In this document: positions 39,801 to 51,917 of the stretch, piece after piece
How the letters are laid out: each line of letters begins with the position of its first letter
Numbering within the stretch: position 1 is the first letter of the stretch
From: Vespa crabro
Lineage: Eukaryota > Arthropoda > Insecta > Hymenoptera > Vespidae
Direction: 5' to 3'
Length of the DNA stretch: 64,000 bases
NCBI RefSeq assembly: GCF_910589235.1
Contig: NC_060955.1
Span: 19,906,558 to 19,970,557, forward strand
The notes under the pieces: model-generated
What the model was told of the DNA's origin: nothing
Database searches by the model: none
What the model saw: the letters and a program-made list of their open reading frames with translations, nothing else
Position numbers and translations under genes: made by a program

Positions 39801-40140
39801 AAATATATTGCTTTTCAATGAAAATATTTAATAAATAAACTTACGATCTTTGTGTAAACATATATGTTATGTTTATACCAGGTGATCATAACTATTATAT
39901 ATAGAAAAAGGAAAAATAAAATACAAATGATATATATTTTAAATACGAGCATAATCGATAGTATTGATCTTTTGATGTAATATATTTTAATACAAATCAA
40001 AATTTATTTATGTTTATACATAATTAATATAAAAGAATTTATTTTGAATCAACATGTTTATATACCTTGAATATAAAAATAAATTTTGTACTGTTCTTAC
40101 CACTGGGATAGCCCTGACTTTGTCTGTTTCTCGCAAACAT
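36856..40140 (-). CDS. PolyQ protein with two dsRNA-binding domains (ADAR2/DIP1-like, no deaminase), 6 exons
   Basis: Exons on the minus strand: 40140-40101, 39675-39626, 38807-38156, 37893-37724, 37646-37085 and 36974-36856; 530 residues, phase kept. The N-terminus (MFARNRQSQGYPS) leads into a Gln-rich region, with a long Q tract broken by His-Met and His-Ile at about residues 87-165. A basic segment (KLKRLRLNQRLRKTLQ) precedes dsRBD1 at about 269-338 (PKNAIMVLNEMKAGVQF). An acidic linker with SLASFALYKLFLEWH leads to dsRBD2 at about 449-515 (HPVMLLNQMKPGLTY and NKKDAKKIAAKAALLALYG). The dsRBDs resemble those of ADAR2 and Drosophila DIP1, but the frame stops after dsRBD2, so no deaminase is encoded. 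It probably binds structured RNA in the nucleus. The 818-bp intron 2 holds an unusual structured region. The exact orthologue is uncertain. Confidence 0.88.
38391..38660 (-). repeat. Imperfect CAG/CAA tract encoding polyglutamine
   Basis: Mixed CAA/CAG codons interrupted by CAT-ATG (His-Met) and CAT-ATA (His-Ile) at intervals, within the third coding exon of the dsRBD gene. The interruptions recur in groups of four to nine Gln, which suggests expansion of a longer unit, not single-codon slippage. Confidence 0.9.
38817..39425 (-). other. Structured intronic region: imperfect inverted repeat in the dsRBD gene
   Basis: Two GC-richer blocks in an otherwise AT-rich intron, at about 38817-38960 and 39280-39400. 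The reverse complement of the second block aligns with the first over about 100 bases at roughly 60-65% by eye, with shared pieces such as GCTA-ACAA, CTAG-ATCG and TATGGCC. In the transcript they could pair into a long imperfect stem. The first block ends about 10 bases from the acceptor of the polyQ exon. Confidence 0.5.
38928..38977 (-). other. Candidate poison cassette exon in the dsRBD gene
   Basis: A 50-base segment flanked by an acceptor (TTTTAACTTAG) and a strong donor (GTAAGAG) on the minus strand. The upstream exon ends in phase 0, so inclusion gives CTG AGT CAT GAG TAA, a stop at the fifth codon, and also shifts frame because 50 is not a multiple of three. RNA-binding-protein genes often limit their own level with such exons. 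Inferred from splice signals only. Confidence 0.4.
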
Positions 40141-40747
40141 TTTTACGTTTTTAATAAAAGAGTAGAACTGTCTTAAATAATGTTAATTTGTAAAGTTTAA
40201 ACACGTTAATAACTATAGTATCATTTATTACCACTTAAATATACATAAAATAGTTCAATTGCTTCGTTAAATGCTACAGTGTTATCGAGCACGCCTGCCA
40301 CTTAATCATGAAGAAGGAAATGACGCTATGATTTCATCCCCACTACTCTTAAGAACAGGAAATATGAATCTCAAACATCGCGCATGAGCAAAATACGAAA
40401 CTATATAAATGTTTCGATCAGTCGTTTTTGTTAAAAAAAAGGTTGCATTAATATTTTTATTCTATAATCTATGTGATATATGGTAATTTTTTTGTGACTG
40501 TACAATATTCGGGCAAAATAATAAATCAATTGAAAAATAATTTAAATGTCTGCATTTTGAAAATATCACAACATGTAGTATTCTTAAAGCGAAACTTGTA
40601 CATTTATACAACAAAAATGCCATATATATGGTGCAAAATGGAATTTGTAATTACAGAATTTATGTAAGGGCTATTTAATGATCTTATATAATACAAAAAT
40701 TCACTATCTTTCATCTTAATTATAATGCTAATAATTATTTTATTTAC
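40141..40747. other. Intergenic region between the dsRBD gene and WBP11
   Basis: About 600 bases containing the promoter/5' UTR of the dsRBD gene (minus) and the 3' UTR of WBP11 (minus). A 64-codon plus-strand open frame at 40473 has no supporting context. Confidence 0.4.
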
Positions 40748-43030
40748 TCAGAGTAAACCTTCCATTTCTTGCATAAATTGCATATATGCATCATCCTTTG
40801 TTTTAGGTTGTGTTGTCCGAAGTGGTTGAGTTTCTGGTAATCTTTCTGAAAGTCTGGATATGTTGCTTGGTTTTCTCTTATCATCTCGTTTTACTCGTAG
40901 AGATGTTGGTAAAAACCTAGTAACATCCGCAGCTAAATTCCGAATTTGAGGCTTGGCTTCAATAGTCGTTGTATTTTTCCCATCTTTATCTTTTCTGTTA
41001 ATTAATTGAGGAGCAGCAGATAATACATTAGGAGTTTTAGGTTGCGATCCTGTTCCTGCTTGTGTTTGCATCTGAGCATTTGCTATATTTGAAATATTAG
41101 ATAAACTAGGCATTTGCATCTGTGGTGGTGGCATTCTAGGCATACTTGGTGGACCCGGTCGTAACATTCTAGGCAATCCAGGTGGGGGACCTGCAAAAAT
41201 ATTTTTTATACAATAAATTTATCGAATAATAAAATTATGATCTTCCCATGATTAAATTTTACATATTATAATATAATGATTTATGTATTACCAGGTGGAA
41301 GACGAAGTCCGATACGAGGTGGTGGTGGTGGAGGCATTCGAAGGTGTAATGGTGGAGGTGGTGGCCTATATAGTAGTGGAGGTGGTGGAAGATTCATATG
41401 GGGCAAATTATGTTGTTGTGTATGTTGTGTATGAGAATGAGATGATGCATGTTGATTATGTCCTGAGGAATGCTCAGATGCTCCTGGAGGCTCAAGTTCT
41501 TCATCTTCTGTTTTGTTGTTAGATTTATTATTGGATTTATTATTAGATTCATTCTCTGCCTCAAGTAATGATAAGCGAGCATTTAAATCTTGAGCACGTT
41601 CAGTTTCTCGTTTTTTATGAACTACTTCCATTTCACGCATAAATTGATCAATATCTTGACCTGCCATGGCCAACATTTTTTGTTGCAAAGTAGTTGGTTT
41701 TACCTTTGCCATTTCTCTATCTTTTTCTTTATCTTTCTCCGAATCTTTTTCTTTATCTGAATCTTGCTTATTATCATCTTTATCATCCGCAAAACGTATT
41801 GTTCTTGATTTTGCTGGTGCATCTTTATTCTATATGTTGCATATATAAAATAGTTATAAAATTAATTGTCTATATTCAAGAAATCAAATGAAGAATCATT
41901 AACTTATTGTAATAATAAATATACAGTATTACCTTTTCTGTAACATCTTCATCATCACTTGAAAGATCAGGCGGTGGAAAAGGTGGAACACCTGGTGGTT
42001 CTTTATTTGGTGCCATTGTAGGTATTGATGGAGCTGTGGCATATGCACTGGTTTTCTTTAAAATACTTGGTGGTATTGGTATGTTCATGAGTGGATGATG
42101 CTGTGGTATATAATGTGGATGTGGCGGATACATATGTGCAGGAGGTTGTGGCATGTCCGGTAGTGGAATTTGTGATGTTAATGAGCCTGAAATAATATTT
42201 CTCTTTGTAATATTAAGAAAATCTCAATAATATGAAATAAAATATAAAAGAAAATTGTTTCAAAACCTGGATAAATCCGAGATATATCACTGGCTGCAGA
42301 TGGCAATGGTATTTCATCAACTTGTACCTGTTGTGCATGTCTTACAGCTTCAAAATATGAGACTAAATCTATTCTTCTTCGCTCATATTGTATTAATTGT
42401 TCTTTTAATTCTGCCCACTTTTCTTGATCATCTTTTGCCTAAGGAAAGTAAATCAACCATAGAAATATAAATTATAAATGATTTTATAAAGGCATTAAAA
42501 ATCTTCTATTGTCATCTTACCAATTTAAAATATAAAATGTATAATATTTCTATACTTACATACATTTTTAAAACACGGTCTAAGGTTTCCTTAAGTTTCT
42601 TTCGTTTATCTTTTAATACTTTTTCATTTAAGGGTGGTGGCTGCATAACATTGTATTCTAAAATGAAATAAACACCAACAAATTAGTAAAACAAATTAGT
42701 AATTCAAATTAGTAAAACTTTAGGAAACTAATATTATTGTGTAATACTAACCCATTTGATCTATTTTTTCCATTTCTTCAATTATTTGAGTAGGATCTTT
42801 GCCTTTTAAAACAGCAGCTCGCACCAATTGTCTTTGTTTTTTATTTTTCTTTAATTCTTTCTTACGAGCTTCCTTACCTAAAATATATAATACACAAAAT
42901 CGTCAATCTTCTATTATTTATAATAAGAATTTATTATTTATATATTTGGTTATGAACAATACTGACGTGCTTGATCTGTAGGATTCATATATTTCCCACT
43001 TTTCGTGGTATTAATTGAACGTCGACCCAT
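40748..43030 (-). CDS. WBP11: WW domain-binding protein 11 (WBP11/SIPP1), 7 exons
   Basis: Nuclear splicing factor that binds WW domains of PQBP1 and protein phosphatase 1. Exons on the minus strand: 43030-42967, 42877-42752, 42657-42560, 42438-42267, 42186-41933, 41829-41292 and 41190-40748; 564 residues, phase kept. The N-terminus MGRRSINTTKSGKYMNPTDQ and the following ARKEARKKELKKNKKQR are nearly diagnostic of WBP11. A coiled, charged region follows. A central Pro-rich segment (IPPSILKKTSAY, PPFPPPDLSSDDED) precedes another with runs of five to six Pro (LPPPPLLYRPPPPPLHLRMP), which are the WW ligands. TRFLPTSLRVKRDD and the end DDAYMQFMQEMEGLL are also family hallmarks. There is an Asp/Lys/Glu block around the start of exon 6 and a short tandem SNNK repeat. 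Confidence 0.95.
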
Positions 43031-43712
43031 TTTAATTATTTTTAACACAAGTAAAACAATGAAATTTATCTGACTTCTTAATTTTAAGTCACCTTAATTG
43101 TAAATCAACATAATTATTTACGTTTTGTTCAATCAACATGTCGTCCTTATACCATCATTTTTCAACGTACTACTGTTCAACAATGAAAGGTGCATTTACA
43201 AATAACTTTTTGAAACATAAAGTTACGTTTTTATTAAGAGACTATATGCTGAGTTACGATTGGAGCATTTACTGGTACTCGCAGAATGTTTAATTTGATT
43301 CAAGTTTTGTATTTTCAACTTGATATAATCGTGCACAGATATTCTCATATTTATATATCTACTTGTTATAAATATAATATAGGTAATTTTCTATTAAAAT
43401 TTATGTTAAAAACATAAAATTTAATAATTTAATCAAGTAATGTAATTTTATATATTAATGAAAGTTTGTAATTTGCGAAGACAAGTTTGAATATCTCATT
43501 TGTTAACGAATGAACTATTTATGAATTTTTATATAAACTGATATATTTACAATTTGTTTATATAATATATTATCGGTTAATAATAATTATCAAATGTCAA
43601 TGTAATATTTATTAAGTAGCAATGATAGCTAACCTCACATCACAAGTTAATATTTTATATATTATTTAATTGTATTTATTTGTTTGTATATTCTTTATGT
43701 TATTAAAGAAAC
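43031..43712. promoter_or_regulatory. Bidirectional promoter region between WBP11 and Gemin3
   Basis: 682 bases between start codons that point apart. AT-rich, with no clear TATA box. Both genes act in pre-mRNA splicing or snRNP assembly, so a shared promoter is plausible. Confidence 0.45.
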
Positions 43713-46700
43713 ATGTTGAACACTATTGCTCATGATGTAAAAAAGAAGCCACGCACTAAAGATGTTAAAATACTAGAAGATGTAACATTCTCTCAAATGG
43801 GACTTTCTCAAAATATTTTGAATGGCTTAGCTAATTGTGGTTTTCAAAGTCCATCTCCCATACAACTCAAAGCAATACCATTAGGACGCTGTGGTTTTGG
43901 TATGTTGGTATAATATTAATACAGCATTTATCTTATATGAAGTTATATTTTTAATATTATTATTTTAGATTTAATAATAAAAGCAAAATCTGGAACTGGA
44001 AAGACATTAGTATTTGGTACTGTGGCTCTTGAAATGATAGATGTTCAAGTATCTTCTATACAAGTTTTAATATTAGCACCTACACGAGAAATAGCTATCC
44101 AAATTTCTGAAGTTTTGTCATCTGTCGGTTCAGAATTAAAAGGTCAGTATTTTTTTTTTATTTATATTATTTTGATTAAATGAATGTACTCTATGTAGAA
44201 TTTAAACTTTTTCAGGATTGCAAGTTGAATCTTTTATTGGAGGAATGATTTTAAATGATGATAAAAAAAAAGTTAAGGTATGTCACATAGCAGTTGGAGC
44301 TCCAGGTAGAGTAAAACATTTGATAGAGAAAGGGTTCCTTAAAACTGATAATATCAGATTATTTGTACTTGACGAAGCAGATAAATTAATGGAAAATAGT
44401 TTCCAAGGAGACATCAAGTAGGTATAATGTTACCACTTTTTTATTGTATATGTTGAACAGTTTTAATTCTTATAAATTTTGTAATTTCAGTTACATATTT
44501 TCTAAATTACCAGTTAGTAAACAAGTTATAGCATCAAGTGCAACTTATTTAGGAGATTTGGAATCTTTTCTTCAAATGTATATGTGTTCACCAGTATTAA
44601 CATCTCCAGATGACGATGGACCAATTCTTGTTGGTTTAAAACAATTTGTTTCTGTAGTTCCTTCACATCCATATACAATGAAACAGGTAGCTATAAATTC
44701 GTATTTTTAGTTATTAATATTTGTCTATATTACTATTATATAATTCATTATTAATTTTTAATTCTTTTTGTAAAAAATTTTTACGATTTTTCTTGTTTAT
44801 ATAGGTCAAATTAAAAGTAAAAGAGCTTATCAAGATTTTTAATAAAATTCCATTTAAACAATGTTTAGTATTTTCAAATTACCAATCACGGTATGTTTTA
44901 CATTTTTTGATTATAACAGATCTAATCTAAGGACTAATATTGATGTATATATTTTTTTTTAATTTTCCAGAGCACAATCTGTGTGTAATAAAATTAATTC
45001 GATGGGTTTTTCTGCTGCTTACATAACAGGAAATCAAGATATGGTTAAGCGACAACAGGCTATTAAAAAATTAAAAACATTTAAATGTAGAATAATGATA
45101 ACAACCGATTTAACTGCTAGAGGTATTGATGTTGAAAATGTAAATTTAGTTGTCAATTTTGATATACCTGGAGATGCAGCTACATATTTACATAGAATTG
45201 GAAGAGGTGGTCGTTATGGATCTTATGGAATTTCTATCACTATTATCTCAGACAATGAATTACAGTCGTTCAAGAATATATTAAGAACTATTGGGGGAAA
45301 TAATTTTTCCATTGCTAAACTTCCTGTAGAGTATCCACTTAATATTTGGAGTTCTGATTATACAGCATTTGATAAGATATTTGGAAAATGTGATAGTGAT
45401 ATAGATGAAAAAGAAATTGACAATAGAAGACTTAATTCAGATGATGGCTTGCCTACTCTTATATCTCATGAGAAATCTCAGTGTAACAAAGTATTTTTAC
45501 AAAATAATAAAAATAATGCAAATAATATTCAGTTATCCTTCAATGAAAACATGTTAAATCAAATAAGTAATAATCCAGTATATGAAAATAGTAAGTCTTT
45601 TGAATATATAACTACATCAAATTCAGAAGACACTACGTCAACTAATTCGTTACTTGCACAACATATAGCAGAAGAAAACGAACTTGAATGTCCTTTAAGA
45701 AATAAAGTGGAAAAGGAAATACCAAATTTTGATACTTCATGTATTGAACCAACATCAAAGAATTTATATGAATTTAAATTAATAAATAATTCCAATAATC
45801 CATCCGAGTTTCAGAAACTTAATGAAGATGTTGTGTTTAAAGTTGATTTATCTAATGTTGAGCAGGATGAATTATTAAATATTCATAATAATGAAATGAT
45901 GGAATATTTGAAATTTACAATCAATAAGAAATATGCTACAAATATGACTACTCAGACAAATAATACAATTAATTCTGAAACTATGAATGATAATAATTCA
46001 ATATTTGAAAATAACGAAGAACAAAGCCACTTCACAGAAGAGAATAATGCTATGTGTGTTGAATTACCGTCACCAGAAGATACAGAAGATATTGATATTC
46101 TTTATATTGAAAAATTATTGAACTATTTGCAAATAAATGCAGAAAGTTTCAAAAAACAGAATAAACTTGATATAGGATATGATGATGATTCTATACTAAG
46201 TATAGCATCAGCATGGAATAAACAGCTTAATTTTGAAATTTATTTATTAGACAATATAATGAAAAATATCTCAAATTCTATTTGTAGCCCTATAACAGAT
46301 GACTTTAATTTATTAGTTTTAAAAGCTTTCTTGCAAGTACAGAAGAAAGCTTTTCTCTGTATTTATCCTGAACTTCGTACTGACAAAGAAATTGATGATA
46401 TCTATTTATATTCATCACAGATGAATCAAAATCTGATAGATATATACATGGAAATAGAAGATTTTAAAAGTTATTATAGACAATATGGAAAAAAATTTGA
46501 AGCTTACTTTCCGTATTCGATGAAGGGAGGAAATGGTTTTATGCCAAATTTAATGATATCTGATAAAGAAAAGGAAGATTATCGTACAGCATTACAATTT
46601 TTACAAAACGAACCAGATATTTCATTAAGATTCGTAGAATGGATTAAACATTTTACTGTCTTAAATAAATTTGAATTTGATAGTTTAAGTACTAAAATAC

Positions 46701-47752
46701 TAAATAAAGATACAATATCTTTCGGCGAATTATTTGTTTTAATACAACAAGAGAATATCAAAAAGACAAACAGTGAAGTTAAATTAATACAGAAAGATTC
46801 TTCGTATCCTGCAATACATGAAAATAATTGTATTCAATCAATAAATCATAATTATACAAATGACTTTATATTAAACAAAATTCACGAAGATACAGAAAGC
46901 ATAAAGAAACTTGGTGAGGAAATGAATACAATGGATCTGGGAAATAAATTAAATACAAATTCTAGTGTAATAGAAGATTCAGTTATATGTGATCAAACAT
47001 GTAATACAAATATAGAAACAATAGGTGAAAGTAATGAAACTGACTTGTCAGATAAATCATCTTTGGATATTGGCAATGCCAAAAAAGACTTATCATCATT
47101 TCCAATTGTAAGTGAAAAAACAAAATACAATTATACATGGAAGGAACATTCAACCAAAACATCTATGAATTCATGTAAATCTGTAGCAGAAAAAAGCTTA
47201 AATGCTATTCAAACTGCTTATGTTCCATTAGTACAACCATGCAATGAACAAGTAGATCCAGAAACTGTTAGTTTTTGTAAACAAATGGATAGTTTTGATG
47301 ATCATTCAGTACCTAAAAAATGTTTAAATACAAAACAAAATTCTAATATAGATGTACACACTGCAGTATCTTTTTGTCATAGGAAAAAATGCAATGCCAA
47401 TACAAAATCAGATGGAGTTTCTTTTTATTGCGATGTTAATGAGTGGAACTGTTATAATCATAATCATAGTATAGATCCTTGGATTCAATCGTATTGTTTT
47501 TATAATAATTATACAGATAATAACTTTTTTTATAATCTAAGTTATGACACGTGTCCGAAACAAACTTCTCTAAATAATGATTATTATAAATCAAAAATTA
47601 ACCAAAATACATCAAATAATTTTGTAAATTCTAATCATAAAGAAGAAATAGACATTGAAGAATTATTTACATCCATTAGAATGCAAACTAATAATTTACA
47701 TTGGCACATTTATCAGTCTCAGATGTTAGAACAGTGTACTAAAAATGAATAG
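43713..47752 (+). CDS. DDX20: DEAD-box helicase Gemin3 (DDX20), 6 exons
   Basis: RNA helicase of the SMN complex, which loads Sm rings on snRNAs. Exons: 43713-43899, 43969-44142, 44216-44417, 44491-44686, 44805-44890 and 44971-47752; 1,208 residues. Motifs in order: Q motif region FQSPSPIQLKAIPLGR; Walker A AKSGTGKT at 68-75; PTREIA; GAPGR; DEAD at 172-175; SAT at 204-206; TTDLTARGID; and HRIGRGGR at 356-363. The text around DEADKLMENSFQGDI and KLPVSKQVIASSATY is typical of Gemin3, not of other DEAD-box proteins. The last exon encodes a tail of about 840 residues, rich in Asn, Ser, Glu and Asp, without recognisable domains. Human DDX20 is 824 residues long, so this tail is expanded. The start is the only ATG before the Q motif. 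Confidence 0.93.
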
Positions 47753-47775
47753 TCATAATCAAATGATGCGCTTAT

Positions 47776-47820
<45 letters not shown>
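47776..47820. repeat. (TA)n microsatellite
   Basis: Alternating TA tract just after the Gemin3 stop codon. Confidence 0.95.
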
Positions 47821-47824
<4 letters not shown>

Positions 47825-47917
47825 TAATATTATAAATTGAATGTTACATTATTTTTGGTCATGATTTCTAACGATTGATTTATAATCGATTGGTAATGTA
47901 TAATGATATGCGAAACG

Positions 47918-48001
47918 ATCGATAGTAAAAGGTCATATGTTATTGGTATGCATTTATAAGATACATGCTCTGTGTGCCATGTGTAACCTTTTACCATCGA
48001 T
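47918..48001 (+). ncRNA. Candidate microRNA precursor hairpin
   Basis: The arms 47918-47933 (ATCGATAGTAAAAGGT) and 47986-48001 (ACCTTTTACCATCGAT) are complementary at 15 of 16 positions. Toward the loop the pairing continues with G-U pairs and a few mismatches to a second helix, GTATG with CATGC, closing a loop of about 13 bases. The total of 84 bases, a near-perfect base and a short loop fit an animal pre-miRNA. I do not recognise the mature sequence; strand and function are unproven. Confidence 0.45.
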
Positions 48002-48700
48002 ACCATACTACTTGATCTTACGTAATTCAATTGATCTTTCTCGATTGAATTTTGTGGGATTACAAATCGCATATGTCCTATTGAGTAAAAAGATTGATGT
48101 AAAAGATGCTTATTATATAGTTTTAGGGTTAGGAAGGATATTACATGTATAGTTATGTAAATGAAAAATACAACAACTTCATAATATCTTCTATAATAAA
48201 AGTTATTTTCTTTATAATGATTTTACAATATAATAACATTAAATATCTGAACGTTTTAATACGTGTATATTAATACGCGTATTTCAAATAATGGATTCGA
48301 CAAGATTGTCACGCATATTTGTACAATTTATATATGCCGGCTGTGAGTTAAAGCAGATCAGGTTTCTGAGGCATCTTTTCGACGTGGGGAGAATCTAAAG
48401 GGAGGTAGGAGGAAGAGCGAGATGGGGGAAGAGGAACGGAAAAAAAAGGCACCACCTTACGAAACTCGTCTCGTGAGAGAATTCAGGGTAGGAACCCGTT
48501 GCGTGCCTCTTTTATTCGCGAAATAATCGTTTGAGGCTCCCGCCTAGCACAACTTCAGTCGTTGACCACGTGCTTTCGCGTGAGGGAGTCTATGTAATCG
48601 TATTCGTGAGTGTATTGTGTCGTATTAATCGGAAAACGTCGTATCGAGTTCTTTCTCACGCGCGATTAATTTTGGTGTTAGCTGAAAATTAGTGATTTCC

Positions 48701-50232
48701 ATGGCTTCCTTCAATATGCCTTTCAAACGTAAATGCTTTAGAAAAACACCGATCCACATTGTTGAAAATCACGATGAGGTACGTACGACCTCTAACGATA
48801 AGAGTGTCGTCTGTATTCGTCCTAGCTGATCCGTCTCTTCTGTTTTGTTTACGTTGTGATTCGCAACTCCGAACGACTTTATTTTTCTCTTCTCCCGCCG
48901 GTGGCGCTACGAGCCACCTCGGGATTCATACGCTCGCGCATGCTCATTTACAAAACAATCGAAATTCGATATAATTTCGATTATCGATCAATTTCAGTTA
49001 ACGGTTTTCACTTCCATAAATGTTCGTTTTTTTTTTTATCGCTCTTAAATTCCATACAAATAATACGTATTATATTTATATTTATACAAGATTATGTTAT
49101 ACAAAAGATTATGTTTATACAAGATTATATTTATACAAGCATGTATGATATATTTTCGTTCATTTTAATCGTGTATATCCTAAATCCATAATATAAATGT
49201 ATTAAAATAATCTATATTAAATAATACGTATATATGTACGTACATATTATGGTTAAGAATATTTTTTATCTGAAATTCTTAAATAATTAAATAACTTCTG
49301 AATTTTCTTTTGTTAGGTTTTACCATTCATTTATCGATGTTTGGGTTCAAAACATCTTCCATTTGAAGGAAATACGTTTATTCATCTTGATTCTCATCCA
49401 GATATGCTTATACCAAGGTGTATGTCAGCTGATGTTGTATGGAATAAGGATGAATTATTTGGGTATGCATATTAATTTTAATGATAATTAGATTATAGTT
49501 ATCATTAATTAACATTAAATATTTATTATATAAAATAATTATTAGCATTACAATTATGATAATATTATAAAGTTATTTAATATTTGAAGTATTATAGTAT
49601 AACTTTTAGATAATCCAGTGGTAATATTTTCAATTAAAACTTAATAGTATGTACGACGATATTTTCGACAATTTTTCACGTTAGACACATTACATGTTAA
49701 TAAATTGTATTTTTCTTTAATATACAGTAGTTACATATCTATATATAATACAAATATTATACGATGAATTCAAAGATGCAAATAATCTGAAGTGCATTCT
49801 AAAACTGGTATTTAACGGTTGTCAGTGTAATATCAACAAAAATTAGCACGTTTCGTATGTTTTTGCATCGTGCATAGAAAAGGAATTTCACATAGTTTCT
49901 TCGCGTTAATAAAACATCGATGAAAATGTTCGAATTATTAGAATAATTTTACAAACAGTAATGAAATATTGAAATTAATAAGACTCATTTTATTATGATT
50001 ATTAAAGTATAGAGAATATATGTATAGATGTTATATAAATCGATGAATAAAATGAAAATGTACTTTTGTTTCATTATCACAGGGATATTAGTATCGAAAA
50101 TTGGATTATGCCAGCAGTATATGCCGGTCACTTCAAAAGTTTGATCTGGATAAAACCACCGTGGGCAAAGCAGATACCCGATGGAATAATGACTTTTTTC
50201 ATCGGCAAGCATAAGCAGAGCGGTACTATAAG
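48701..50232 (+). CDS. C5orf22: C5orf22/UPF0489-family protein, first three exons (3' part beyond window)
   Basis: Exons: 48701-48778, 49317-49462 and 50083-50232, encoding the first 124 residues. The stretches CFRKTPIHIVENHDEVLPFI, RCLGSKHLPFEGNTFIHLDS and ENWIMPAVYAGHF match the conserved N-terminal part of UPF0489 proteins. HLDSHPDML resembles a metal-binding motif of the arginase/deacetylase-like fold proposed for the family; the biochemical role is not known to me. The third exon ends at a GTAAGT donor in phase 2. No following exon was found before the window ends, so the next intron is either longer than 13.7 kb or the exon escaped me. The start ATG lies in a GC-richer leader and is the first in frame. 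Confidence 0.85.
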
Positions 50233-51659
50233 GTAAGTTTCTTTTTATATACACACAGACATACACAAATTTTTGTTCATATGTTATTGCGAATATATAT
50301 TCATTATTCTATTTATCTGATGCGACATTACTATCTTTCATTTTGTTCAAATTTACATACATATTACATTTCCATTCGATAAGCAGTTGCTAATAAAATC
50401 GCTTTAATTTCATTTAAATACAAATATATGGCTATATGTTAATGTCGATCTATTTATATGTGTACAATGAATTTTAATTTCAATATTATAACAGAAATAA
50501 TTTACGTGTAATTATATCGTAAGGTAAACGACTTTCTCATTAGTTTTTGTGAAGAGGGTGTCCCCTATTACGCCCATATAATGAGGCTATAATTTGCAGC
50601 TCTTATCTAGACTTTATGTAAATATGTGAAACTTAGCAGGTAGAGATCGTTTGGTAATTTATTTTAGGCAACAATTCTATTAATTGAGGCATTTTAAAAA
50701 ATGGTGTTAGAACGCTACTTAGATAAACGTAAATGAAAGAGTTTTGCATTTGTCAAAGCATTTCATTTCCTATAATTATTTTTCACTTGTTTTATGCTTA
50801 ATTAAAGAAGAACCGTTATTAGCATACGTGTGTAGGCAGTATCACATTAGGTATATCGTAATATAACACGTGTTTTCTTATACTGAAACATTAGAAAAAT
50901 TATTGACAGGTAATTTTATCTTTTGCATTAGTCGTCGGATCTTGTAAATTTGTCGCAACATAAATTATATATTATATGTTACTTCTTAGAATACGAATAT
51001 ATTAAGACTTCATTACGCTTATAAATGATGTTCATATGTCTTTAGAAAATTTTATATACTCATATGATAATTATTTAAAATAAATATTTACGAATTGAAA
51101 TATCTTCGAAGTATAAATAGCTGTTTCATCAATCGTATCCTGAATAATTTCCATCTCATTTTTATCGAGATTGATTTGTAACGTTTGAATGGACCCGAGT
51201 GAGCTTACCTTGCATACCTAGAAGATGGTATATACTCAGTTGTGAAAAGTCATCACATTCGGTTGAATTCTCTTTGGTGAAAGAGGTGAAGAAAAGGACG
51301 GTCTTCGTGCGCGACGAACATAAAGAGAAAGGGGTACGGACAACTAAAGTAGCAAAGAGAAGCCGACTTGGTACGCCGGTGGTCGTGATGCACCTTTCCA
51401 CTGGGTCTTGAGTTATGTTTCTCGAATTACCATGGATATATATCCGTGTATAGAGAATGAAGTACGCGGGATTATACTGCTCGCTTACTGTTGTTCGTCT
51501 TTTGCATCGAAAGATGTTTCGGCTACATTCCGAATGCGCAAAGTTTTTCTCGATCATCGTAATATAGAAATTAGAAATTTTATCGAAGAATTCGGAAGAT
51601 TTAGTATATTTTTAAAAACTAATATATTCATATATGTATATATTCTACATATGTATATG

Positions 51660-51662
<3 letters not shown>

Positions 51663-51704
<42 letters not shown>
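51663..51704. repeat. (TA)n microsatellite
   Basis: Pure alternating TA run. Confidence 0.95.
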
Positions 51705-51707
<3 letters not shown>

Positions 51708-51748
51708 AAAATTAGTATTCGGGAACATACTCACTACGTGTCTCTTCA

Positions 51749-51917
51749 CTCTGACATTTCTTAGTTTATATAAACGGTCCTGACACTCGAGTCGCGGTAA
51801 TTTTCTTTGTCCAAACCGGGCTTGGACTTGACACTTTGTGTATGAAGTTTCCCTCTGACATTTCTCTTGGCAAATGTAGACGTCTTGACGCTGGACCATA
51901 ATTTTCTTTGATACATC
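51749..51917. repeat. Diverged tandem duplication, period about 104 bp
   Basis: CTCTGACATTTCT occurs at 51749 and 51853, and TAATTTTCTTTG at 51798 and 51899, with looser similarity between them (GAC-CT and G-A steps). An old duplication with small indels. Confidence 0.6.

Larger units (their letters stand above)
47753..48700. other. Intergenic region between Gemin3 and the C5orf22 homologue
   Basis: Contains a (TA)n tract (47778-47819), a strong hairpin (47918-48001), and from about 48340 a GC-richer, purine-rich block that looks like the promoter and 5' UTR of the next gene. No coding exon. Confidence 0.5.

Noticed and set aside
44418..44422. In-frame TAG just after the DEAD motif of Gemin3
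   Set aside because: It lies in the intron; splicing at the GTAGGT donor at 44418 restores N-Y-I-F-S-K-L-P in phase.
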